DNA from: Apostichopus japonicus
Lineage: Eukaryota > Echinodermata > Holothuroidea > Aspidochirotida > Stichopodidae
DNA length: 60,000 nt
Assembly: GCF_037975245.1 (NCBI RefSeq)
Contig: NC_092583.1
Coordinates: 7,145,264-7,205,263, forward strand
Direction: 5' to 3'
Shown here one piece after another: positions 13,801-25,800 of this stretch. The notes below the pieces were generated by a model. That model was not told where the DNA came from, ran no database searches, and saw nothing but the letters and a program-made list of their open reading frames with translations. Both the position numbers and the translations under genes were made by a program. The stretch's first letter is position 1. Each line of letters begins with the position of its first letter.

Positions 13801-16800
13801 GAGTGAGGAATAATCAGCTGGGCTGACTTGTTGAGGGCGAGTCCTTCTGGCTCTAGTTTTATCAGGGGTGTCATTCTACCTCTATGAGCACTTCCAGGGA
13901 GGTGCATGTCAGGATCATAAATCACTTTAACAGAAATTACACCTTCATAGGATAAAGCGTCTTCAGGAATAGTCAGATGTACCCCCATGATGCTAATAGT
14001 TCCACCTTCACATTTTATCCTGTGTTCAATGTATGAGTGATTCTGCCTCATTTGAAGTATATTTGAATCTTTTCTTTGTTTTGGTAGTTCTTCTCCCTCT
14101 GTTCTCTCCCCCAAACTCTCCTTACTATGGTCATGATCTTCCTCTCTTTCATCAGAAGCTTGCGATGGAGTTGATCCATCATCAGGGACAAATTTGACAT
14201 TTTCAACTAAAAATAGAATAATAGAAACACAATCACCAGTAACTGATGCTTTGATATAGAAAACCAGAATACAAAAATGCATTGTAGTTTTGATGATGTA
14301 ACATGAGCAGTTCCTGAAGCTGACATAATGTTTACGTAGTGAGGGTCTACAACATATCTTTTAGTAATACAGTGAAAAGCAGTGTGATGTAACAACAATA
14401 ACTTCACAATGACACAGACTGTCCTGAAATGACCATTGACCTGAACAACAGGCTTCTTGTACTTAATGTGAGAGGTACTGTACATCAACATACTAAATAT
14501 GACATCTGTCCCCTGGTGAACTCAAACGACCATTAAACTCTGCCCACAACATTAGGCTTCTTGAACTCAATGTGGTACAATAACATACCCAAAAAATGTG
14601 ATCTATCTAGGCTTCCCTTGTAATATTATGTTTAAGAATACCTGTTAGTGTAAAGAGACAGATAAGAGGGGAGTGAGGTAAATGTTTGGCATTTGTTGAC
14701 TTCAAATTACCGTATTAATTGTTTCAATTCCTGTAAAGCGCTTCGAGCAGCGTTGTTGATGAACGCGCTATATAAGTACTACTTTATAATTATTTTTATT
14801 ATTACTGTACTATTTTGGTTTTATGTATTCTGATTGCATCATTCCATTCGTTCTTACCCGGCCAGTCAAGCAGTTCTGGTGATTGGTTTTCTTCAAACTG
14901 AAATGGGTCAACTTTAGACTGATATGGAGCTAAAAGATTTTCATTTGTTTGGTTTAGCTGAATATGAACCAAACCCTTTTGTAGGTTAGTGACATCGTAC
15001 ATGTTGATGATGTTTCGTGTTTTCATGAATTTAATCAGAGTGATTCCCGGTGTCTCTATCAGAGAAACCCGGCGTAGCATATCAGTTTCTGCCGGTGGTA
15101 GACCAAATAAAATTGCTAATTTCAGGGTGCTGTCTAGAGTAAGATCGTCGGCAACATTGACCATTAATCTGCCGTAATCAGCTGAAATGTAAATAAAAGT
15201 AAGAATAAAATAAAGTTAAAGATAATACTCAGCACAACAAACCAATTGATGAAACTGATTATTTAATAATGCATGATATCACATTTTCCAATTATTCATT
15301 TGATTGTTAGATTGCTTTGTATCGCATTAATCTATAACAACAAAGTACATTTCTTTAAAATCAGTTCAATACCAGAAGAAGATATAATCAATGTGGAATA
15401 TGAATAAATTCCTTTTTGAAGTACTGTTGATGTAACTCCTCATCTACACAACAAGCATCTGTGTTACCATAGCAACTTTAACTGTCACCTTTTTTAGATG
15501 AAAATTGATTTCCAAATCATAAATATACTCTTCAGCTTTTAGGAGGGAGTGATGACAGAAAAAGTAGAAACATTATAAAGAGGAATTAGATGAGGTTTTT
15601 ATTTTCTAAAATATTTTACAAGAAAGACATTGCAGGTGTTGACATGCCTTATGTTATTTGCTTTTTGACCCTGGCGATATGTATATAAATCTATACGTCA
15701 CACTTTACACTCAGAAAACATACCAACCATCAGGGTCTTGTGGTGTGCCCCTGACGCTAATAACCATGTATGCTTTTTTAACACTTTGTCTTTTCGAAAT
15801 TGTCAGAGTTTCGTATCCAACAGAACGCACCTTAAACATGGATTTACTGTACTTTTGATATTAATTGCTTTAGTTTTGGACGATGACAATGTTGAAATTT
15901 ATTTTCTCTGTGTCAGAAAATGCTTGACCTGTGCTTGTTAGTGCATGTGAGGCAATCAGGCTTGTGTTGCTAAGGAACGGTGAATCCTGTCGTCTGCTAC
16001 CTACGTCAATGTACACTGTACACATACAGTCCTGATATGCTGCATGTGTTTCATCTGCAATTCAATCTTTTGAAAGGAACTAGCATCTTAGCAATTGAAA
16101 AATTGCAGTAAACATTAGTATGTGCATCACTTAGCTAAAATTCTAGGTTTCCCAAGATATGTCTATGATCGACTCCCAAATGACCTTAGTTTAATTGCTA
16201 TAAATTTGCTTCAAGTATACAAGAGATACCTGATCACACGACTACCAGAGGAGTAGTGCAACATTTGAAGTTTCATAGCAGTTTGGTGATTAAAGGACTA
16301 AGCTAAATTAGTGACAGTGTATTGCTTCGGGTGAGAAAGAAGAACCAGGAAAAGATTAACAAGGAAGACTACGCATCTTGTACAACCATTCCCATATCAA
16401 ATCTGCATTGACAGTTAATGTCACAAATCAATTAATTCCCAGACTATCCATTTAAAAAAGATTTAACTTGTTTCCATGGTACCCCTTGATTTATTTACAC
16501 CTGTGTACAGCTCACTTGAATTTTCAATATCTCAACATGATTGACAATGCATCTACAACAATTAAATAGACTCAAGGCTCCCCCCACCCCCACCCACCCC
16601 CTGTGTCCCTCTTCCTACAACTCACCTGACAGCTTTGAAGATCTGCAGGCAGGACTATTTAAAAACAGACAGACTGTATATGGAATTATTTTACTGCATG
16701 CTTGATATTTACATCGAGCAACAGTATTTATATTTTCATTGTGATCCTACCTGCCAAAGTTGATTCCTGTGATATGTCTGGACTTTCGCACTCTTCATGT

Positions 16801-19800
16801 AGGGTTTCTTCCGCCGTAACAGATGCATATGAAGCCTGCATATAAAAAACATAGAAAAGATATCTTATTTGATGAACTGAAACTTTAGACCAGAGGGAAA
16901 CGTCTCCCAGCGGTAACTTGCCATGACCTCCACCCAAAATGAAAGGTTTCTTGTACTCACTATAAAGAAGACACATGCCAGATATGAGCTATGTTATGTA
17001 ACACATTTTGATATATCATGTTTACAAGGTTTTTGTATAAGGCTTTAAAGAATATGATCTTTGATGACCCCAAATGACCTTTGACCTCCACCACAAGCAA
17101 TAGCGTTCTTGTATTCATTATAAGGAAGCCACAAAATAGAGCCAACAAAGTTTCCTTTTTGAAGATATTTTTTACCCCTGGTGACCTTAAATGAACTCTT
17201 GACGTACACCAAACTGTGAAGAAAAACTACATAAGGCTATCCTACAATGCATATGAACTCCTTTGATGTTCAGGTTCTGGAGATTTTCTGAGATTTTCAC
17301 ATTTTGCCCTCTGCTGACCCCAAATGCCTTTTTTACCTCCATCCAAACCTATAGGGTTATTTTGACTAATTGTGGGGAAGCCACGTGCCAAATATGACAA
17401 CTGCAGAGGTTACTGATCTTGAGATATTGTGTTTACAATCTAGGGTGTCTAAGTACACAGCACACCCGTGCGCACCAACACAACCCAACTTGACTGCATA
17501 GTCTGCCTATCATAAGTAACCACAAGAACCTCAGTTTTCCTATCTATCAACTGTCAAATGACACCAAATTTGTCTTTAGGTGATATAAGCAACTGACTTT
17601 AGCATAGATGAATGTACTTATACTCACTTCACACTGCATGTAATCAAATCGAGCATGATTTTAGAACATTTTTTAACTCATTGAACTATTTTCTGTAAAA
17701 GCTCAAGATTTTGTTGTCACCTTTTAATACCTTCAACAGTGGAATATTTATCACAAATTCAACACATTAATAGTTTAGTCACAACATGATCCTTACTTCA
17801 TAAACACAAACTTCTTGTCTACTGGTGGTATATTGGCAATACATACACACTGTTCTTAAGTAATAAATCACTGACTTAACTTAATCATACTTTTAGAGCA
17901 CATTTCACACTTTCCCAGATCGCGCGCCCGGTCTTGCCTGATCGGTACATCCGGCACATGATCCGTGGGTCTGATCTACCATAAATCGGGATGTTCCGTA
18001 GCTATCTGTGGCAACCCGTACCGATCCGGCCTTCCGATACGTTGACAAATATTGAACTTGCTTTACAAAAATATGGGTCTAACCCACAGATGAAAAACCC
18101 GGTAGAGGACCCGTAGCACCCGTAGACAATATGTAACCCTATGTAGTGGACCTAGTAAGCCGTGATCACATGATCTGTTGGTGGTGATATAGGTACGCAT
18201 TGGTACATATGGAAACGGATCGGGCCAAGTATTGGTACATATGCACTACGGCTGATACAACTTGCTATGGGTTGGATCGTGTTGTGACGGCTTTGTAATA
18301 ACCTGGCATGGATAAACAGCCCGTAGAAAGCCGTATAAGTAGAACCCTACGTTTTCTGTTCATATACGGGATAGACCGGGGAATCTATCTGTAACAATCC
18401 TTATCAACCCATAACAACGCCGTAGTAACCCATACTGGACCCATATCAACCCGTCCGGTAAACGCATCATCGCCTTGCGCTACGGATCATTCAAAACTGT
18501 CACCCGATCTGAGAAAGTGTGAAAGGAGGCTTTACCAATTCTTGTTGATTTAAGGCTTCCCTAGTCTGTTTCAAGACCTCTTGTAAGGCCATGGATTCTT
18601 TGGCATATTCCAGTTGAGACTTCACAAGTTCATCTTTTGTAGCTCTCAGACTTGATTTAGCCTCTTCCAGCTCCTGTCATACAGTGAAAGAGACAAGAGG
18701 GACGCACCTCCCTGTGATTACTTGCCACATATGAAAGTTTATACTAGCATTGAAGTATGTCATGTCTGAAGGGAACATATTTACCAAGTTGACAAATTTC
18801 TTCACATTTTTTTTCCAGGCAGGCTGAACTGATAAGGTTTTGATCTTTACTTGAGGGTGTATCTATTGCAATATTACTACCTGGCTCTGGGAAGTCACAT
18901 GTTCAAAGTACATTAGTGCAGAGAACTGTGATCTCTTTCAAAGGGAACCGCCTGGAATGGCGGAACAACTGTTCTAGAAAAAGGAGTGTAGGCCTATCAT
19001 ATTGAAGGACAGGCGTTCTATTATATTAATTTGTTTGATTAATTGTATGTTTTGATGCTCAATAAGTCCCATAATATGCTTTAATCTACTACATATTGTG
19101 CCATAGCACTTGCAGAATTCCTCTGTTTAGTTTTGCTATTTAACCTAAACTGAAACTAGTAACTAAACATTAGAACAATGTGTTGTAACTTCAGTTTAGT
19201 AGAGAACTTGCATATAAACAAAGGATACAACCATGCATTGCAAACTCTCTGAAAGATCTGCCATTGAGATAAAGTGATCAAATATTTTTACCTACAGTGG
19301 GAAAAGAGAGAGACCTGTAGGCTAGGTGTAGCACTTAAAGACTTAAATACAAATGGGATCTTGTACTCGTCATGTAAAAGTTTCGTGCCTAGACAGTTGG
19401 AAGTCTGACCCCGTGACCTCGAAGAATGATCAACGATCACGCATATCATTAAATTTGAATTTGCCCGCATTTAACGTAAAGTCGGTCCTACGTTTCACTC
19501 ACAGAATTTACAGACATTGATAGTTTACAACTTACCGGAACCTCACAGAATGGATTAAAAGTAATTCCAATGTATGGTAGGGCAAAGATACCCGAGAAAA
19601 AAATCAATGAAAACCTATGAAACAACGATTGCAATCCAACTTCGTCCTCACACATGTATTCCTAACTGACACAAAATAGGCCAAAACGAACCAACGAAAG
19701 AGAGTTACAGCAAAAAAGTTCTCCCATTTGTGGATCTTGTACTCTCCTACATGATGCTGTAAAGTTTCGGTGAAATGGTTGTCTAAGACGGCCAGTCACA

Positions 19801-22800
19801 AAACGATTACCTCGACTCGGCGATTTTGTTGCTGTCGCCGCCATTTTGAAATTAGGTAGACTTTCGCCAAGCCGTTTTCATGCTATGGGCTACTACCGAC
19901 AAGACTTCATTCAAATCGTTTTCAATGTAGTGGAACCCATTCCTTTAGTGTACGGTCTATAAGGAATGTTAGGTTTTGTGGCGTGAAATTAAGTAATTTA
20001 GGTTGTGCTAAGGTTTGGAAGAAATTTTGTCCCAAATTCTAATATATGATTAGGTAAAATGTGAAATTACTGAGAGCTGCGTATGGGAGGGGTAAGAGAG
20101 ACAAAATGGGGGAGGGGGCAAGGGAGATGGTGTTTCCTTTCTAGCTCAATTAATGGTGGTAACTATTAAGGTAACACAAATTTTCCTGAGTCTGTTGTCA
20201 AAACTGAAGGGGTCATACCACATTGAATATACAAAGGTAACATGGCCTAGGCCAAACCTTATTTCTAGTTGCTTTCTAAGGAACTTCCAACAATTCCGAA
20301 TGATTTATACCTACAATACCAAATGATTTATACTTACCCACTTACCATAATTCCACAGTAGCCCTTACTCAGTGAGATTCTGCAAAGCTGGGTACTCATC
20401 TGTTGCTTATATTCATCAATAAATATCAGTTAACAGTTTTCCAGTCAATACCAATCCTTGTTTGGTTCATGTATCACACTACATAACTGCTTGCCAATAT
20501 TGAAGTTAAGTACTGTGGCTTGGGTAGGGGTGTGTTGTTTAGGGGAGGGGTGTGGTGTTTTTAGGGGTTTTGGGGAGGGAATGTGGTGCTTAGCGGATTT
20601 GGGGAAGGGTTTGGAGTTTCCCAGCTTTGGGATGGGTGTGGTGTTCACCAGCTTTGGGAAGAGTTAGGGTATTTTGGAGGGATGAGGTGGTTTTGCCACA
20701 TATGGGGACTTTAAATAAAAGCGGACTTTCAGTACACAGGACGTGTTTGGATACATTACGTTCTATGGATACTCTGACCAAATATTTTGAGTAGGGCTGT
20801 TTTCTTTTTCTTTTGCACATGCATAGTAGAACATAAGTCAACAGTGGAAATAGAGTTGCCTGGTCTTTTATTGATTTTATAACTGTAACAATAAGGCACT
20901 TTAAGCAACAGAAAAAAGAAAACAAAAAACATTTGTGTGACACTCTCCATGAAAGAACATGTTTTAATGTCCTGTGAAAATATGGGCATGAAATATAAAT
21001 TACTTCGATCACTTCAAAGTGAAATACTTTGTTCAAATGGAAGGAATAGCTTAACAAAATTTGAATACTTCTTGAAATGAAACACACTTCATACTGTGAA
21101 GACTTCATACAATAATGTTGTCTGAAAAAAAATCACACACAATGTCAAGTGCATTATGACTGGAAGGGGTATTTCAAGGTGGCATAGTGAAGGCATGACA
21201 TAGCAAAAACAGTTCAGGTGGCAGGATGGATAGTTTTGTAACTTTGAAATGGTGAGATATACCTGTGACATATAGCATAAGATTAAAATTAAAAGACAAA
21301 TATATCAAAGTAAAAGGTAAAAGTAGAAAGTAAATAAATAAGTCCAAACTTGACAAATAACTTTAACAACCTGGTCTTCTTCAGAAATAGGAGCACCAAT
21401 AGCAGCCCAACGATCCATACTTCCTTTCATATAATTCAAATTATTTCCAACTGACTTGCCCTCTGCCATTTCAGTTCTGAGGTACTTTTTCTTGAGCTGA
21501 ATTTTGTTGGTTAGAGAATCCTTTTCGAACAGAGTACGCAAGGCATCCTAAGCATCACTAGGTTTCTCACTTGTTGTAATTAATTCCAGCTGACTAGATG
21601 CTATTGCAAGCACAATGGTGAAAAATGCCAGTTGTGTCTTTTTCAAGTTTGCACTCTTCTACTTCTCACATACAGTAACCCCCAACTTTCCTGAGCCATC
21701 CTCATAGCCCACAGGCCTTTTGCAAGAAACAAATGTCTCATCTGGAAATTCCATGTCAGCCAGTTCGAGCCATCCAGTTTGTTAATTTTCCACGTCATAT
21801 CTTCTGTTGTTCCAGCCATATTGGTCAGTTGTCACGACTAAATTAACCAATTTAAGTACCGACAATTCCCAAGAAATGGTTCCAAAATCAGCACATAAAT
21901 TCCAAACAACAATCTATTCTACACAGTTAACTTCCAGTGTATGTGTCTGGGCCAATAACCTGTTCGAGTTAGCTAGAGAATAGGCATGAGACTGCTGAGT
22001 ATATTACAGCCTGTTGCTGCACACAACTTGTTCTTTCTATAAGAGTATAACAGAAACTGAGGAAAAATGTAAATTACACATATATAGAAAACAAAATTGC
22101 TTAAAGGTAGCACACTAATAATACAACCTGATTAAACAAACAATAGTTTGGAGCAGAGTTGTAACAACAGGCACTTAACTGATCCACAGGCTGCATTCCT
22201 TCTTACTACGGGTACATATAAGAGAGCTAGGAACTTAAAGATATATAGTATTAAATAGAATGTGAGACTACATTTATTAACAGATTTCTATAAATAAACT
22301 CTTATATGAAGACTTCAGATATGAGGATAATAAACATTAGGATGTAATAAACTCTGGAAGCTCTCTGGGCTAATACTTAATACCAGTGGAACTGCATTTT
22401 GCAATGTTAGTCATTATACATAACAAAACAAATCTAATAGTGAATGAAACTTTTCTTCTTTTTGGGAATAAATTTTTTTTGGTCATATATACATGGGAAA
22501 GCACCTTAGAGAAATCTGTGTGTGACACACACACACATAGGGAAGACTGTACGTGAATGACTAACTAAGTACTTCTACTACTGTACCTATCATAGAAAAC
22601 AAAATAACAATAAAAAGATTGTAAACTCTCGTTAACAGCAAAACATGTTGTCACAAAATGATCCCTGATATTGTTTTCAGTCACCTGGAATTATAAGTAG
22701 CTATGTACAACTACATGGCTCTATGAGGTGCAATTGTTCTCAAGTACCAGCAGTAGGTCTAACTGTAATAGCAATAAGTATAAAGTGTAAGCAGTATAAA

Positions 22801-25800
22801 GCAAACTAGTTTTATTTCTGTGTTACGTATCTTGCTCTACATATTAAGCATAGGGAATTGGGCCTAGACTTAAGTCATGGATCTAATACCGGTCTTGAAC
22901 ACTTGTAACAAAGTGACATTGAAATGGATCCCGATCCCAGGATGGAGGAAATTTTCACCCAGTCCAGCTTTAATAAAACTCATTATAAGCCATGATCTTA
23001 ACTTATACATAGTACAAAGGCAGTCTACTAGTACTACTAATAATTTTTGTAAAATAATAATAATACTAAATTGTATCTTATGCAGTCCAAATCTTTTCAA
23101 GAACAGGCCCCTTAGAATTATTACACAAGGACAAGAAGGCGTAGGCTAAGAACTAAAGGTTATAAGCCTTAATCCATTATTAAAATTGGACTAAACTATG
23201 CAGGTATTCTAGTATTACTAAAACTAGGCTAGGGCCTACCTGTAGTAAAAACTTGTCGTAGTATATTACTTTAGGAAATACAAAAGTACTAGGCCTATAG
23301 GCTAGCCTAGGCTTGTACTAGGGGCCTAGTACAGTCATATTACTGTCCGCTATGCCCTCGAAATTTTAAATTTTAACTATTTAGTAGCCATAAGTAGTAC
23401 CGTGACTTATCAACTCCCTGATTTTTCCATATTAACGCAAAAAAATGAAGGGAATCTATGCCGAATAGAAAGATTACGAAAAATACGAGACGTTGCAAAT
23501 CTAGCACTAGCTACATCATAGTCGACATATAGCGCTAGGCTGCACGTTATAGGATACGGTGCTTTCGTGTATATGTGTATTATGTACGTTAGGATACATG
23601 TATTAAGGGCAACCAAAACCACATAGGAGCACCATTTTCGTTGACCAAAAAATCACACTTTTCGGGAGAGTTACAACTTTTCTGAAAAATATGAGTAAGA
23701 TTCAAGCTTATATATTACAAAAATGCTATTTTTACGGTTAAAAGTTGTCTAAGACGCGAAAGTCACATAACGATAGACGTCGACTCGATTTGACTTACCT
23801 TTATGTTTTTGCGTTGGTCGTCGATAAGAAAATGCACTGTTCTATTGGTAAAATCTTCGTTTCTTTCCGGAAATGATCGTATTTGAGTCTCTAAAGTATC
23901 CTTTATCGAGCTACGATACTCGTAAACCCGAATGACATTGGGATGTTTGCGAATTTTACCGATTACATCCATACATGGAAGTAGCGAACCGAAGTCCGTA
24001 GAACCGGATTTGCGCGAAACAATTACTTCCGGGTCAAGTAGCTGTGCTCGAAAATTTGCTAGTAACGGTCATAAATTGAGGTCAGACTTCCAACTGTAGA
24101 AGGATCTTTGTCAAATTTCCCCTTCTTGATTGTTCCACTCCTTGATCCTTTACATGTTTTGATTTACCTCACTTAACCTCAATGACCTTTGACCTCTATT
24201 AATATGTAAAGAGTTAATGTACATCATATGAACTAAATATCATGCTTTTATCAAATCTTGAGACAAAGAGCTGTTAATATGTTCATCATTGGACCTCTAC
24301 TGTTGAACATCATAAACATTCCCTAATTTATGAAAATATAATGTTGTGTTTGCAAATGGTAAACTACAAATTCACTTTAACACCACCAGATCAAACAGAA
24401 TGGCAATCTTGTTCATAGTAAATAAATTTCTCATGACGTCAGGTAACTAGGTCAAAAGATATCTATAATCACATACTATGTGAAGTCTAACCTCTTTCTG
24501 CTGCTGAAGTAATTCTTCCTTCTCATCCTTCAATGTCTTCAGTTTGTTCTCAGCTGTATTCAATGTATGTCTGAAGTCTTTGTCTGTTGCCTTCAATGCA
24601 TCTTTGAATTGTTGTCTTTCCTCCTCTGTTGTCTTTAGTGTTCCTTTCAGCTGTTGTCTTTCTCCCTCTGTTGTCTTCAATGTATCTTTCAATTGTTGTC
24701 TTTCCTCCTCTGTTGTCTTTAGTCTCCCAGTCAGCTTTTGTCTTTCGTCCTCTGTTGCCTTCAATGTATCTTTCAATTGTTGTCTTTCCTCCTCTGTTGT
24801 CTTTAGTCTCCCAGTCAGGTTTTGTCTTTCCTCCTCTGTTGCCTTCAATGTATCTTTCAATTGTTGTCTTTCCTCCTCTGTTGTCTTTAGTGTTCCTTTC
24901 AGCTGTTGTCTTTCTCCCTCTGTTGTCTTCAATGTATCTTTCAATTGTTGTCTTTCCTCCTCTGTTGTCTTTAGTCTCCCAGTCAGCTTTTGTCTTTCCT
25001 CCTCTGTTGCCTTCAATGCATCTTTCAATTGTTGTCTTTCCTCCTCTGTTGTCTCTAGACTCCCAGTCAGCTGTTGTCTTTCTCCCTCTGTTGCCTTCAA
25101 TGCATCTTTCAATTGTTGTCTTTCCTCCTCTGTTGTCTTTAGTCTCCCAGTCAGCTGTTGTCTTTTCTCCTCTGTTGCCGTCAATGTATCTTTCAATTGT
25201 TGTCTTTCCTCATCTGTTGTCTTAAGCCTATCAGTCAGCTGTTGTCTTTCCTCCTCTGTTGCCTTCAATGCATCCTTGTATTGTTGTCTTTCCTCCTCTG
25301 TTGTCTTTAATGTTCCTTTCAATTGTTGTCTTTCCTCCTCTGTTGTCTTTAGTCTTCCAGTGAGCTGCTGTTTTTCATCTTCTGATTCAATTAGTTTTTG
25401 AGAGAGTTCCTGCCTTTTGTCTTCTAATGCCTTTAGTTGATCTTTTAGTATTTTTTTGGTAAACTTTGAATCTGAAACAACATATAAGATGCAAACATGG
25501 TTAAAGATTGTCTTCCACCCAAGAGATTTAGTTACTGTATGTAACTAAACACAGTTCAATGTATCTTAATTATTTGTGCTATACAACTTCCAAGATAATA
25601 TTGTCACAAACTTTCACCAAATTTAGTGAGCTCACATTTTGGTTCAACTTTAGCATGTTATTTGAGGTGACACTGCAAATCTTTCACTTTCCTTGGTGTT
25701 GATTTTGCCCAGTTTCTGAGCAATTGAACAAAGTCAAGCCCCTTCAATGATCCTCTAATATATTAAGGATATTAAATTACAAATTTCAAAATTTTACCAA

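Noticed and set aside
19662-19844. ORF starting MAATATKSPSR as first exon of the death-fold gene
   Set aside because: Its GTAATC donor is phase 1 and joining to 18673 gives a stop within six codons. Kept only as a possible promoter relic.
20590-21108. 172-aa minus-strand ORF
   Set aside because: Covers the G-rich minisatellite and AT-rich intron. Composition is that of random reading, and it is not part of the copia gag frame.
24544-25401. 285-aa and 198-aa plus-strand ORFs rich in Ser/Leu/Phe/Val
   Set aside because: They are antisense shadows of the 42-bp coiled-coil repeat. The minus strand has the acceptor, donor and heptad logic.
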